A stretch of DNA of 64,000 nt. Source: Aquipseudomonas alcaligenes_A. GTDB taxonomy: Bacteria; Pseudomonadota; Gammaproteobacteria; Pseudomonadales; Pseudomonadaceae. The DNA lies in the NCBI GenBank assembly GCA_048595745.1, contig CP184361.1; one strand, written 5' to 3'. The notes beneath the pieces are model-generated. The model was not told the origin of the DNA. It was given only the letters and a program-made list of their open reading frames with translations, and searched no databases. Both the position numbers and the translations under genes were made by a program. Of this stretch, positions 25,461-35,326 are shown piece after piece (position 1 is the stretch's first letter; each line of letters begins with the position of its first letter).

Positions 25461-25775
25461 ATGGAACTGATCTCCCCCAGCATCTACAACCTGATCATCT
25501 TCGTGCTGGCCATCTACGTGGGCTACCACGTGGTGTGGAACGTCACCCCGGCGCTGCACACCCCGCTGATGGCCGTGACCAACGCCATCTCGGCGATCGT
25601 CATCGTCGGCGCCATGCTGGCCGCCGCCCTGACCGTGACCCCGCTGGGCAAGGCCATGGGCACCCTGGCTGTGGCACTGGCCGCGGTCAACGTATTCGGT
25701 GGTTTCCTGGTCACCCGCCGCATGCTGGAAATGTTCAAGAAGAAGGCGCCCAAGGCCAAGGCGGAGGGCAAATAA
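25461..25775 (+). CDS. pntAB: NAD(P) transhydrogenase, alpha-2 subunit (membrane part)
   Basis: A 104-residue membrane protein with three hydrophobic helices (LIIFVLAIYVGYHVVW, AIVIVGAMLAAALTV, LAVALAAVNVFGGFLVTRRM) and a lysine-rich cytoplasmic end. It forms the N-terminal part of the proton channel together with pntB. The start follows GGAG, and the stop precedes the pntB start by one base, implying coupled translation. Confidence 0.95.
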   Translation: MELISPSIYNLIIFVLAIYVGYHVVWNVTPALHTPLMAVTNAISAIVIVGAMLAAALTVTPLGKAMGTLAVALAAVNVFGGFLVTRRMLEMFKKKAPKAKAEGK

Positions 25776-25776
25776 G

Positions 25777-27225
25777 ATGAGCATGAACCTGATCACCCTG
25801 CTGTACCTGGTCGCTTCCGTCTGCTTCATCCAGGCGCTCAAGGGCCTCTCCCACCCGACCACCTCGCGCCAGGGCAACGCCTTCGGCATGGTCGGCATGG
25901 CCATCGCCGTGGTCACCACCATCTTCCTGGTGTTCAAACTCGGCGCCGAAATGGCCGAGGGTGGCGCTGCCAAAGGCCTGGGCTACGTGCTGGTCGGCCT
26001 GCTGGTCGGCGGCACCGCCGGTTCCATCATGGCCAAGCGCGTCGAGATGACCAAGATGCCGGAACTGGTCGCCTTCATGCACAGCATGATCGGCCTGGCC
26101 GCCGTCTTCATTGCCATCGCCGCCGTGGTCGAGCCGCAGTCGCTGGGCATCGTCCATGCACTAGGCGACGCCATCCCGGCAGGCAACCGCCTGGAGCTGT
26201 TCCTCGGCGCGGCGATCGGCGCCATCACCTTCTCCGGTTCGGTGATCGCCTTCGGCAAACTGTCCGGCAAGTACAAGTTCCGTCTGTTCCAGGGTGCCCC
26301 GGTGGTCTTCAAAGGCCAGCACATGGTCAACCTGGTGGTCGGCCTGGCGATCCTCGCCCTGGGCCTGTACTTCACCTTCACCGGCAACATCACCGCCTTC
26401 GCCATCCTGGTGGCCCTGGCCTTCGTGATCGGCGTGCTGATCATCATCCCGATCGGCGGTGCCGACATGCCGGTGGTGGTGTCCATGCTCAACAGTTACT
26501 CGGGCTGGGCGGCGGCCGGTATCGGCTTCTCGCTGAACAACTCGATGCTGATCGTGGCCGGCTCGCTGGTCGGTTCGTCCGGTGCCATCCTCTCGTACAT
26601 CATGTGCAAGGCGATGAACCGCTCGTTCTTCAACGTCATCCTCGGCGGCTTCGGTGCCGACGCTGATGCCGGCGGCCCGGCCGGCGCCCAGCAGGAGCGC
26701 AACGTGAAGTCGGGTTCCTCCGACGACGCCGCCTTCCTGCTGACCAACGCCGACACCGTGGTCATCGTGCCGGGCTACGGCCTGGCGGTGGCCCGCGCCC
26801 AGCACGCGCTGATGGAACTGGCCGAAAAGCTGACCCACCGTGGCGTGACCGTGAAGTACGCGATCCACCCGGTAGCCGGCCGTATGCCGGGCCACATGAA
26901 CGTCCTGCTGGCGGAGGCCGAAGTGCCCTACGAGCAGGTGTTCGAGATGGAGGACATCAACTCCGAGTTCGGTCAGACAGACGTGGTGCTGGTGCTCGGC
27001 GCCAACGACGTGGTCAACCCGGCGGCGAAGAACGATCCGAAGTCGCCTATCGCCGGCATGCCGATCCTCGAGGCCTACAAGGCCAAGACCATCATCGTCA
27101 ACAAGCGCTCCATGGCCAGCGGCTACGCCGGCCTGGATAACGAACTGTTCTACATGGACAAGACCATGATGGTGTTCGGCGACGCGAAGAAGGTCATCGA
27201 AGACATGGTGAAGGCGGTCGATTAA
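25777..27225 (+). CDS. pntB: NAD(P) transhydrogenase, beta subunit
   Basis: The 482-residue beta chain has about nine membrane helices in the first 290 residues and a C-terminal NADP(H)-binding domain with VVIVPGYGLAVARAQHAL, the YAIHPVAGRMPGHMNVLLAEA segment, and NKRSMASGYAG. It completes the channel and binds NADP(H). A GGAGGG ribosome site lies within the end of pntAB. A strong two-way terminator follows 18 bp after the stop. Confidence 0.96.
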   Translation: MSMNLITLLYLVASVCFIQALKGLSHPTTSRQGNAFGMVGMAIAVVTTIFLVFKLGAEMAEGGAAKGLGYVLVGLLVGGTAGSIMAKRVEMTKMPELVAFMHSMIGLAAVFIAIAAVVEPQSLGIVHALGDAIPAGNRLELFLGAAIGAITFSGSVIAFGKLSGKYKFRLFQGAPVVFKGQHMVNLVVGLAILALGLYFTFTGNITAFAILVALAFVIGVLIIIPIGGADMPVVVSMLNSYSGWAAAGIGFSLNNSMLIVAGSLVGSSGAILSYIMCKAMNRSFFNVILGGFGADADAGGPAGAQQERNVKSGSSDDAAFLLTNADTVVIVPGYGLAVARAQHALMELAEKLTHRGVTVKYAIHPVAGRMPGHMNVLLAEAEVPYEQVFEMEDINSEFGQTDVVLVLGANDVVNPAAKNDPKSPIAGMPILEAYKAKTIIVNKRSMASGYAGLDNELFYMDKTMMVFGDAKKVIEDMVKAVD

Positions 27226-27243
27226 GACTGTTCGTCCCAACCA

Positions 27244-27272
27244 AAAAAACCCGGCCACCTGCCGGGTTTTTT
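27244..27272. terminator. Bidirectional rho-independent terminator between pntB and wbpZ
   Basis: AAAAAACCCGGC-CACCT-GCCGGGTTTTTT works in both directions. It ends both the pnt operon and the long minus-strand D-rhamnan operon. Confidence 0.95.
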
Positions 27273-27285
27273 ATTGGCTCAAGAA

Positions 27286-28407
27286 CTAGCTCTGCGCTTG
27301 ACTGACAACCTCACGGTACAGGTGAGCCATTTGTTGTCCCATGCGTTCAGAGGTGAACAGACTTTCATAATGAGCCTGGGCTTTTCGCCCCATGCTGCGA
27401 CTTAGCTCCGCGTCCCCCCACAGCTTATCCATGGCGGCTCGCAAGGCCCGTGGTTCGCTGGGTGGCACAACCAGACCAGTCTCATTGTGTACATTGATGT
27501 AACTGGTGCCAGTGCCAATCTCGCTAGATATCATCGGCTTGCCAAACATAGCGCCTTCCAGCAGCGAGATGCCGAACGCCTCGGAACGCAAATGGGAGGG
27601 GAAGACTATGGCGGTGCATAACTGCAGTAACGCAATCTTGTCTTCGTCAACCAGACGGCCGAGGAATTGAACGTTATTCAGGTTTAGGCGTTCAGCCTGA
27701 CCTTTCAGCTCGATCTCCAGCGGCCCGGCACCGACGATAACAATGGGGTAGGGCGCACCTTGTGCGGCCTCCAGCAGAATATGTAGCCCCTTGTAATAGC
27801 GCATTACCCCCACAAACAAGAAGAAGCGTTCCCCGCAGTGCTCCCGCCAGTGTTGCAGGCGCTGCTTGCTCGCCGGCGGGTAGCTCTTTCTGTCCAATCC
27901 GTAAGGGATGACTACGGTCTTGTGCCGATAGTGATGCAGCACCTTGCTGGTCGCCACGTAGTTGGGCGAGGCAGCGACAATACGGTCGGCGCGCTTGAGA
28001 AAACGATGCATCAGCGGGCTGTAGAGGCGCATCAGGTTCTTCTGGCGAACGATGTCAGAGTGGTAGGTGACTACCACCGGCTTCTTCACACCGGCTAGGA
28101 AGTGCAGCAGATCCATTAGGGGCCAGGGAAAGTGGTAATGGATTACATCGGCCTGCGCGGCTAGATGGCGAAAGCGCTTTAGCACGCTGTAGGAAAGCCC
28201 GGTGGAAGCGATCTGCAGGTCGAGCTTGGCACGATGCACTCGGTGATCGGCCACCATCAGCTCGCTTGGTTGCGGATCGTCGCTGAGGGTCAGGACTTCA
28301 CTGTGGATTCCGTGGGGGAGGGTGCTCTGGCAGAGCTGGAAGATCACCTGCTCGATGCCGCCCATGGAGTCGGGCAGGTAGGTTTTGAAGAAGTGCAGGA
28401 CGCGCAT
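27286..28407 (-). CDS. wbpZ: D-rhamnosyltransferase, GT4 family (WbpZ-like)
   Basis: A 373-residue GT-B enzyme with an N-terminal MGGIEQVIFQLC glycine-rich loop and a C-terminal GT4 signature (HLRSEAFGISLLEGAMFGKP, with the two glutamates of the EX7E motif). By position and content it matches WbpZ, which in P. aeruginosa is thought to add the first D-rhamnose to the lipid-linked primer for A-band antigen. I chose the ATG at 28407, which overlaps the wbpY stop as ATGA. An earlier in-frame start would lie inside wbpY. It is the last gene of the operon, next to a terminator. Confidence 0.9.
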   Translation of the reverse strand: MRVLHFFKTYLPDSMGGIEQVIFQLCQSTLPHGIHSEVLTLSDDPQPSELMVADHRVHRAKLDLQIASTGLSYSVLKRFRHLAAQADVIHYHFPWPLMDLLHFLAGVKKPVVVTYHSDIVRQKNLMRLYSPLMHRFLKRADRIVAASPNYVATSKVLHHYRHKTVVIPYGLDRKSYPPASKQRLQHWREHCGERFFLFVGVMRYYKGLHILLEAAQGAPYPIVIVGAGPLEIELKGQAERLNLNNVQFLGRLVDEDKIALLQLCTAIVFPSHLRSEAFGISLLEGAMFGKPMISSEIGTGTSYINVHNETGLVVPPSEPRALRAAMDKLWGDAELSRSMGRKAQAHYESLFTSERMGQQMAHLYREVVSQAQS

Positions 28408-29540
28408 CAGGTATCCATTAATTGTTGGTACACGCTTGCGGTAATCTGCGCACAGCGCGTCCAAGTGAAGTTTTTTGCTTGTGCCAGGCCAAGCTCGTGG
28501 CGGACTTGCCAGTCTGACTCATCTTCAATCAGCTGTTGCAGGGCCTCGGTACAACCCTGAGGGTCTTCAGGGTCAATGTAGAGCCCGGCGGCTCCGGCAA
28601 CCTCCGGCAGAGAGGCACGACGACTGAGAACAACGGGGGTACCACTGGCCATGGCCTCCAGCACGGGAAGGCCAAAGCCTTCGTAGAGCGAAGGAAACAG
28701 CAGGAGGCGAGCTCCGGCAAGCAACCCGGCCAGAGTTTCGTCGGGCTGGTAACCGAGCAGGCGCACCTGGCCGCTGGCCAATGCACGCTGCAGACTGGCC
28801 TGCATTTGCTCACGCCCCCACCCCGGCATACCGGCGATCAGCAATGGATAGCAACGGCGCAGCGCCTCAGGCAATGCCAGATAGCCCTCGATGCCCAGCT
28901 GCAGATTCTTGCGCGGCTCGAGGGTGCCGACGCAGATCAGATAACGACGTGCCTGCAGACCAAAGGATTGCAGAGTTGAGGCGAGCTGTTCTTGGCTGCG
29001 CGGGTGAAAGCGTGGGGCGTGCCCTAGCGGCGCTACTACCAACTTTTCCGGGGAGACACCGTAGTGGAGTGAGACCTCGTCGGCGATGAATTGCGAGTCC
29101 GTCAGGACCCGCGAGGCACGCTCGAGGCCGCGGACCACCTGACGCTCAATCTCGCGCAGACGATCGGCCGGCTGGGTGTGTGGGTAGTGCACATGGGTGA
29201 GGTCGTGCAGAGTCATCAGCATCGGCCCGTCGAACTCGAAGGGCCACAGACTGGGCTCGTGGTAGAGCGCTGGACGCAGACGCCTGCCCCCCTGTTCGAA
29301 TCGGGCTTGCTGCAGGTGGCGGCGCAGGGCATAGGCATTCGGCAGGCGCTTCACCAAAGCGCTCAGTCGAGAGTAACCGGGCTGTGCAGCGGCGGGAACA
29401 TCCCTGCGCCAATGCCAACCGTCGAAAAGCTCCAACTCGATGTCGCTATCCGCCTGGAGGGCTGTGGCCAGCTCGGCCACGTAGTGACCGATACCTGTGC
29501 GGGGTGCCCGCAGAATGCTGGCGTTAAGTGCTATGCGCAT
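28407..29540 (-). CDS. wbpY: D-rhamnosyltransferase, GT4 family (WbpY-like)
   Basis: The 377-residue GT-B enzyme starts MRIALNASILRAPRTGIGHY and has a GT4 donor site (LYEGFGLPVLEAMASGTPVV). The RKNLQLGIEGY segment with VGTLEPRKN is typical of rhamnan and mannan polymerases. In P. aeruginosa WbpY adds alpha-1,3-linked D-rhamnose from GDP-D-rhamnose at the cytoplasmic face. The start at 29540 overlaps the wbpX end by 17 bp and has AGGG upstream. A start 57 bp earlier is less likely. Confidence 0.9.
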   Translation of the reverse strand: MRIALNASILRAPRTGIGHYVAELATALQADSDIELELFDGWHWRRDVPAAAQPGYSRLSALVKRLPNAYALRRHLQQARFEQGGRRLRPALYHEPSLWPFEFDGPMLMTLHDLTHVHYPHTQPADRLREIERQVVRGLERASRVLTDSQFIADEVSLHYGVSPEKLVVAPLGHAPRFHPRSQEQLASTLQSFGLQARRYLICVGTLEPRKNLQLGIEGYLALPEALRRCYPLLIAGMPGWGREQMQASLQRALASGQVRLLGYQPDETLAGLLAGARLLLFPSLYEGFGLPVLEAMASGTPVVLSRRASLPEVAGAAGLYIDPEDPQGCTEALQQLIEDESDWQVRHELGLAQAKNFTWTRCAQITASVYQQLMDT

Positions 29541-30882
29541 TGCGTTGCCCTGAGGGCGCATGCGGACGAACCACGCCATCGACAAGCTGCAGAGCACTGG
29601 CGTGCCAGTCTATCCAGTGCCATGCATCAAGCGAACGGGCAGCAGGGAAGGTTCCGCTGGCCTCGAAACGCTGAATCAGCTCTGCCAGTGTCTGCGGATG
29701 GTCCAGATCGAAATAGGCCATGCAGTCACCGCCGATCTCACGAAACACCGGCAGGTCGCTGCCCATCGCGGGAAGCCCGCGCTGCATGGCCTCGACCAGC
29801 GGCAGACCAAAGCCCTCTGCATGAGATGAAAAGACCAGAGCCGAAGCGTGTTTGTAGGCGTACTCGAGACCGCTGTCGTCGATCTCGTTGAACATGAAAA
29901 GCCGGTGGCCGAACTCGCCATGCTGACGGATACGCTGAACCAGCGCCTCACATTTCCAGCCTATGCGCCCGATGATGCAGAGCCTTGCCTCGCTACCCGC
30001 AGCCCAGGCCAGTTCAAAAGCGTCCAGCAGATAGCTGTGGTTCTTGCGCGGCTCGATGGTGCTGACAGCGAGAAAGACCTGCGCACGTTGCTGGAAAAGG
30101 TCACTCAGCTGCTGTGCTGGAGGTTGTCCGGCCTGGCGCAGATCCAGCTCGGAACCCAGATGGAAGTAGCCGTGGGACAGCCTGTCCGCAGCCTGCTGGC
30201 CGAGCCGATGGCTGAGTTCCTGATAGACCTCGTCGCGGACGGCTTTGGAAATGGACATGTAACCGTCGGCCTGGTGGCTGATCCAGTCGAACCATCGACA
30301 GAAAATGCCTTTCAGGCGTTCCTCGAAGAATTCAGGCCGAGTGATGGGAATCAGATCGTAGATCACGGCGATGACTCTGATGCCCCTCGCCTTGAGTGAC
30401 TCGACTAAGGAGAAGTGCTGGGCATGCCACGAGGAGTCGAGCAAGATCAATTGATCGCCAGGCTGCGGCTCGAAAGGCTCGGCGCGCTGCACCAGCGGGT
30501 CGTAGCCACACAGGCGCAAAGCGCGTAGAGCCAGCGCAACTGGAAGGCTTACGATCCGCCCGGCCACGAAGAAAACCCGTCGCGCGTTGTGCCAGCGCCG
30601 CATCGGCCAATACTGCTCGTAGCGCCCATGCAGGCGCCAGAACGCCTGGTTCAGACGCTCCAGCCAGGCATAGGCACGTGCTGGCGGAGTTTTACCTTCC
30701 TCGCCCGGCAATAGCTGACGAACCCTGTATAGCCGATTGTGCGCGAACAGCACGGGCACGCACTCGACCTCGCCGGAGGCGCTATCCAGTTGGCTCACGA
30801 TATTGCGCACAACGCGCTGGATACCGGAATTGACGCCGGGGCTGCGGAACACGTTGGTGCATTCAAATAGCAGACGGGTCAT
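29524..30882 (-). CDS. wbpX: D-rhamnosyltransferase, GT4 family (WbpX-like)
   Basis: A 452-residue enzyme with an N-terminal LLFECTNVFRSPGVNSGIQR and a C-terminal GT4 domain with STIEPRKNHSYLLDAF and SHAEGFGLPLVEAMQRGLPA. By position it corresponds to WbpX, which extends the D-rhamnan with alpha-1,2 linkages. The ATG overlaps the wzt stop (ATGA). Confidence 0.9.
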   Translation of the reverse strand: MTRLLFECTNVFRSPGVNSGIQRVVRNIVSQLDSASGEVECVPVLFAHNRLYRVRQLLPGEEGKTPPARAYAWLERLNQAFWRLHGRYEQYWPMRRWHNARRVFFVAGRIVSLPVALALRALRLCGYDPLVQRAEPFEPQPGDQLILLDSSWHAQHFSLVESLKARGIRVIAVIYDLIPITRPEFFEERLKGIFCRWFDWISHQADGYMSISKAVRDEVYQELSHRLGQQAADRLSHGYFHLGSELDLRQAGQPPAQQLSDLFQQRAQVFLAVSTIEPRKNHSYLLDAFELAWAAGSEARLCIIGRIGWKCEALVQRIRQHGEFGHRLFMFNEIDDSGLEYAYKHASALVFSSHAEGFGLPLVEAMQRGLPAMGSDLPVFREIGGDCMAYFDLDHPQTLAELIQRFEASGTFPAARSLDAWHWIDWHASALQLVDGVVRPHAPSGQRNAHST

Positions 30883-32111
30883 TCTGCGCCGCCTGGCATG
30901 ACGCTGACCTTGGCATTCAGCCAGGTATTGCCGACGAATTGTTCATGCCGGCGATTGTGGACATGCACTATGGCAGCGTAATCACGCCATTCATAAGTTC
31001 CGTCCAGATGCGAGTCCGACTTGGAGAGGCTCAATGCCAGTGAATAGGCGCCAGGACCGAGCAGCATGGTGAAATCGATACGGAAGGTGAAACGCTCCCC
31101 GGACTTCGGTTCCAGGATACTCTGCTTTAGCCGATGGGTATTGATGCCATACATCGCGAGGCCGAATCTGTCCTTCAACATGAAGCCAAGGTCCAGCCGC
31201 TCAATGTCGGTATTCACCTCGATGTCGACCTCCATCGACATGGGTTCTCCCACCTCAAACACCTCGCTAGCGCTCCCCTCGGCATCGAACATGCGCACTG
31301 CGAGGATGCTGGCTTCTGCGGTGCCGGAAATGGTTTGCACGTGGCCGGTTTCCAACACTTGCTGACGTATCGACTGACCCTCGCGGTCGGCCATCAGTGC
31401 GTTGTAGTAGTCGAGCACTGCTTCCGGGCTGCCCTGCATCAGGAGACGCCCTTGATGCAGAAGGAGGGCTCGATCGCAGATCGATTGGATCGCGTAGCGG
31501 TCGTGGGAAACGATCAGCAGGGTAGTGCCCTGGCGCCGGAACTCGCGAATGCGCTCGAAGCTCTTGTGCTGAAAATAGGCATCGCCAACCGAGAGGGCTT
31601 CATCGACGATCAGGATATCGGGCCGGCGGGCTGTAGCTACGCTAAAGGCCAGGCGCATCTGCATGCCGCTGGAATATGTTCGGACCGGCTGGTCGATAGC
31701 CGCACCGATCTCCGCGAAAGCCACGATCTCTGGCAGCAGCTGCTCAATCTCATGGACAGCCATGCCGAGCAACTGCCCGGCCATCAGTGCATTCTGCCTG
31801 CCCGTGAAGTCAGGATGGAAGCCCATGCCCAACTCCAGCAACGCTGCGACTCGGCCCTCAAAGCGGATGCTTCCTGTGCTGGGCAGGCTGGTGCCGGTAA
31901 TCAACTTGAGCAGTGTGCTTTTGCCCGCGCCGTTTGCACCGACAAGGCCTAACGCCTCACCCGGCCGGACATCGAAGCTAACATCGCTGAGCGCCCAGGC
32001 CTGCTGATGGCGGGTCCCGCTCCATGGCATCAGCCATTCCGCCAGGCGCGCCCAGCGCGTCGGGTATTGCTTGAAGGCCTTGCCTAGCCCTTGCACATGA
32101 ACCCAGCCCAT
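30879..32111 (-). CDS. wzt: O-polysaccharide ABC transporter ATPase with C-terminal glycan-recognition domain
   Basis: The 410-residue protein has an ABC ATPase (about 1-240) with Walker A GANGAGKSTLLKL, signature YSSGMQMRLAF and Walker B ILIVDEALSVGD. A further beta-rich domain of about 150 residues follows. Such C-terminal domains in Wzt of O9a-type systems bind the modified non-reducing end of the finished polymer and make export depend on capping. This matters because methyltransferase genes lie in the adjacent operon. The start overlaps the wzm stop as TGATG. Confidence 0.93.
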   Translation of the reverse strand: MGWVHVQGLGKAFKQYPTRWARLAEWLMPWSGTRHQQAWALSDVSFDVRPGEALGLVGANGAGKSTLLKLITGTSLPSTGSIRFEGRVAALLELGMGFHPDFTGRQNALMAGQLLGMAVHEIEQLLPEIVAFAEIGAAIDQPVRTYSSGMQMRLAFSVATARRPDILIVDEALSVGDAYFQHKSFERIREFRRQGTTLLIVSHDRYAIQSICDRALLLHQGRLLMQGSPEAVLDYYNALMADREGQSIRQQVLETGHVQTISGTAEASILAVRMFDAEGSASEVFEVGEPMSMEVDIEVNTDIERLDLGFMLKDRFGLAMYGINTHRLKQSILEPKSGERFTFRIDFTMLLGPGAYSLALSLSKSDSHLDGTYEWRDYAAIVHVHNRRHEQFVGNTWLNAKVSVMPGGAE

Positions 32112-32908
32112 CAGAGCTCATCCAGCATGTCGGAGGTCTTGGCCCTGTAAAGCAGCAGCGCGAGCAGGCAGCTGACCAGGCCGGCCAGGGCAATGGGCGC
32201 CAGTTGCTGCCAGCTCGGCCAGGCATCGTGCAGGAACAACATCTGGTAGGCCTGCATCAGTCCTGTCATCGGGTTGAGCGCCAGCCAGGGCTGGAGAGCG
32301 GGTGGCAGAATGTTCATCGGGTAAACGATGGGTGTCAGCCAAAACCAGAGCTGCAGCGCGATGGCGAACAGCTGGCCAACGTCGCGAAAGAACACGTTGA
32401 GGAGACCTAGCAGGAGGCCCAGCCCGAGCGCAAAGAGCAACTGCAGGCCGACCAACAATGGCAGCGCCAGCACAGCTTCGCCTGGGAAGCGGCCGATCAG
32501 CGCCAGCACCAGGAGAAACAGTCCCAGGGTGATGGCAAAGTTGAGCAGTGCCGTGAGTGCCACCACGATCGGCAGGCACAGCCGCGGAAAACTGAGTTTC
32601 TTGAGCAGATTGGCGTTGTCGAGGAACATCGACAGACTGCGATTCAGGACCTCGGCAAACAGCCCCCAGGTCAAGATCCCAGAACAGATGAAGATGCCGT
32701 AGGCCAGCCCATCATCCACGCCAGGAAGGCGCGCTCGCATGACCTGGGAAAAGATCAGCGTATAAATCAGAATCATCGCCAGAGGCTGCAGCAGGGGCCA
32801 GAGAGCCCCTAGCAGTGAGTTCCGATAGCGACTCTGAAACTCACGTTTGACACTACTGAAGATGAAACCGCGGTAAAACCACAGGTCGCGCCGGAACAAT
32901 ACAAGCAC
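32111..32908 (-). CDS. wzm: O-polysaccharide ABC transporter permease
   Basis: A 265-residue inner-membrane protein with six hydrophobic segments and the ABC-2 permease pattern (VKREFQSRYRNSLLGALWPLLQP cytoplasmic start, then FSQVM, WGLFAEVLNRS, LFFRD-like NVFFRDVGQLFA). With Wzt it exports undecaprenyl-linked D-rhamnan to the periplasm. A GTG start overlaps the wbpW stop by one base (TAGTG). Confidence 0.93.
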   Translation of the reverse strand: MLVLFRRDLWFYRGFIFSSVKREFQSRYRNSLLGALWPLLQPLAMILIYTLIFSQVMRARLPGVDDGLAYGIFICSGILTWGLFAEVLNRSLSMFLDNANLLKKLSFPRLCLPIVVALTALLNFAITLGLFLLVLALIGRFPGEAVLALPLLVGLQLLFALGLGLLLGLLNVFFRDVGQLFAIALQLWFWLTPIVYPMNILPPALQPWLALNPMTGLMQAYQMLFLHDAWPSWQQLAPIALAGLVSCLLALLLYRAKTSDMLDEL

Positions 32909-34350
32909 TAGCGCACCCTGCCATAGTGGTCCTCGAAGCGCACGATGTCGTCTTCCCCGAGGTACTCTCCGCTCTGAACTTCGATCATCACCAGATCGAT
33001 CACTCCGGGGTTCTCCAGGCGGTGCCTGTGTCCGGCCGGGATAAATGTCGACTCGTTGGTGTTGATCAGCATTTCACCCTCGCCATTGACGACTCTGGCC
33101 ATTCCACTGACCACTATCCAGTGCTCGCTACGGTGATGGTGCATCTGCAAAGAGAGAGAGCCACCGGGCCTGACCACTATGCGCTTGATCTTAAACCGCG
33201 GTCCTTCCTCCAGCACGGTGTAAGTGCCCCAGGGTCGAGACACGGTACGGTGCAGCCTGTAGGCATCATGGTTGCGCAGTTTCAGTTGCTTGGCTACCTG
33301 CCGCACTTCCTGCGCACGGTCCGCGCGCGCCACCAGCACCGCATCGGCGGTATCGACCACGATCAGGTCATCGACACCCACGGTAGCAATCAGGCGGCTC
33401 TCACCGAGCACGAAGGTATTGCGTGTATCGACCAGAACGGCCTCACCCTGGACACGGTTCTGCTGTGGGTCAGCCGCAACCAGTTGGGACAGCGCATTCC
33501 AGGAGCCTATATCACTCCAGTCGAAGGTGGCGGGAATAACCGCCACCTTACGGGAACGCTCCATCACCGCGTAGTCGATGGAGATATCCGGCAGTTGCTT
33601 GAAGGACGAGGCTTGCAGTTCACGCAGTACGATGCCTGCGCTCTCTTCTGTGCAAGTCTTCCGCAGACATTCTTCGGCCAGGCCTGAGATGTCTGGCGCA
33701 TGCTCCTCAAGCTCGCGCAGGACGCTACCGGCGCTAAAGCAGAACATTCCAGAGTTCCAGAGAAAGCGGCCGCTCTGCAGATACTGCTCGGCGGTCTGCA
33801 GGTCCGGTTTCTCGACGAAGCGCAGCACCTCTGCACCGCCCTTGTCATCAAGGGGGTTGCCAACTTCGATATAGCCAAATCCAGTTTCAGGTGCGGTCGG
33901 ACATACGCCATATGTGACCAGGTGCCCCTGTGCGGCGAGTTCCAGGGCATGTGCCGTGGCTTGCTCAAAGCCGACGGCATCCTGGATCAGGTGATCGGCC
34001 GCCATCACCACCATCAGGGCATCCTCGCCATACTCTTTGGCGATCACGCTGGCTGCCAGTGCGATAGCCGGCGCCGTATTACGACCCTCGGGCTCGAGGA
34101 GAAAGTGGGCGCGATGCTGCGGCAGCTTGGCTTCCTGGAACTCATCCTTGCTCGCAAAGTAGTGCTCGCGGTTGGTGACAGTGAGGATCACCCCCCCTTG
34201 CGGAATCAAGGCTGCTGCTCTGGCGTAGGTCTTGCTCAGCAACGTCTGCCCATCGGGCAGGCGCATGAACGGCTTGGGGTGACCCTCACGAGAAACCGGC
34301 CACAGCCGCGTCCCGGCACCACCCGAGAGGATCACTGGAATCAGCGTCAT
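32908..34350 (-). CDS. wbpW: Mannose-1-phosphate guanylyltransferase / mannose-6-phosphate isomerase
   Basis: A 480-residue bifunctional type II enzyme supplying GDP-D-mannose. The nucleotidyltransferase domain starts with ILSGGAGTRLWPVSREGHPK; the usual PKQF reads PKPF here. It contains FVEKPD. The C-terminal cupin isomerase has the metal-site motif LQMHHHRSEHW near residue 400. GDP-mannose feeds Gmd and Rmd encoded upstream. The start lies 4 bp past the gmd stop. Confidence 0.93.
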   Translation of the reverse strand: MTLIPVILSGGAGTRLWPVSREGHPKPFMRLPDGQTLLSKTYARAAALIPQGGVILTVTNREHYFASKDEFQEAKLPQHRAHFLLEPEGRNTAPAIALAASVIAKEYGEDALMVVMAADHLIQDAVGFEQATAHALELAAQGHLVTYGVCPTAPETGFGYIEVGNPLDDKGGAEVLRFVEKPDLQTAEQYLQSGRFLWNSGMFCFSAGSVLRELEEHAPDISGLAEECLRKTCTEESAGIVLRELQASSFKQLPDISIDYAVMERSRKVAVIPATFDWSDIGSWNALSQLVAADPQQNRVQGEAVLVDTRNTFVLGESRLIATVGVDDLIVVDTADAVLVARADRAQEVRQVAKQLKLRNHDAYRLHRTVSRPWGTYTVLEEGPRFKIKRIVVRPGGSLSLQMHHHRSEHWIVVSGMARVVNGEGEMLINTNESTFIPAGHRHRLENPGVIDLVMIEVQSGEYLGEDDIVRFEDHYGRVR

Positions 34351-34354
34351 CTGT

Positions 34355-35326
34355 TTACTCCCGCCCGACGCGCCGCAGATCGGCTTCCATCATCATCTGG
34401 ATCAATTCACTCAGGCTGGTCTTGGGCTTCCAGCCCAGCTGCCGCTCAGCCTTGGCCGGGTTGCCCAGCAGGATGTCGACCTCGGCGGGTCGGAAGAACT
34501 GCGGATCGATGACCACATAGTCTTGGTAATTCAGACCGACATGCTCAAAAGCCAGCTGGCACATGTCTCGCACGGTGGTTGTAATACCGGTGGCGACCAC
34601 ATAGTCGTCGGGTCGGTCCTGCTGCAGCATTAGCCACATGGCTTCGACATAATCGCCGGCAAAACCCCAGTCCCGCTTCGCATCGATGTTGCCAAGGCGC
34701 AATTCGCTCTGCTTGCCGAGCTTGATGCGGGCGACGGCGTCGGTGACCTTGCGCGTCACGAACTCGATGCCCCGCAGCGGCGATTCGTGGTTGAAGAGGA
34801 TGCCGCTGGAGGCATGCAGATCGAAGCTTTCACGGTAGTTGACGGTGATCCAGTGACCGTAGAGCTTAGCCACGCCATAGGGGCTGCGAGGGTAGAAGGG
34901 GGTGCTCTCGTCCTGACGCTCTGCCTGGATCAGGCCAAACATTTCACTGGTAGAGGCCTGATAGAAGCGGGTTTCCGGGCTGAACTGCCGAATAGCCTCC
35001 AGCAGATGGGTCACGCCCAGGCCATCAACCACTCCAGTAGTAACCGGTTGGTCCCAGGAGCTGCCAACAAAGCTCTGCGCGCCCAGGTTGTAGACTTCCT
35101 GCGGCTTGGCTTTGATCACTGCGCGCTGAATTGAGCAGGCGTCGGCCAGATCGCCTTCCAGGTAGCGAACGTCGCCTTCGATGTTCAGCTCTCGCAAGCG
35201 CCAGCGGGTATCACTACTGCGCCGAGCGACCAGGCCGTACACCTCATAGCCTTTTTCGAGCAGCAGCTTGGCCAGATACGCGCCGTCCTGGCCAGTAACC
35301 CCTGTGATCAATGCAGATTTGTTCAT
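34355..35326 (-). CDS. gmd: GDP-mannose 4,6-dehydratase
   Basis: A 323-residue extended SDR converting GDP-D-mannose to GDP-4-keto-6-deoxy-D-mannose. The dinucleotide motif GVTGQDGAYLAKLLL and catalytic SPYGVAKLYGHW (YxxxK) are present, with STSEMFG supplying Ser/Thr and Glu. The ATG overlaps the rmd stop by four bases. Confidence 0.95.
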   Translation of the reverse strand: MNKSALITGVTGQDGAYLAKLLLEKGYEVYGLVARRSSDTRWRLRELNIEGDVRYLEGDLADACSIQRAVIKAKPQEVYNLGAQSFVGSSWDQPVTTGVVDGLGVTHLLEAIRQFSPETRFYQASTSEMFGLIQAERQDESTPFYPRSPYGVAKLYGHWITVNYRESFDLHASSGILFNHESPLRGIEFVTRKVTDAVARIKLGKQSELRLGNIDAKRDWGFAGDYVEAMWLMLQQDRPDDYVVATGITTTVRDMCQLAFEHVGLNYQDYVVIDPQFFRPAEVDILLGNPAKAERQLGWKPKTSLSELIQMMMEADLRRVGRE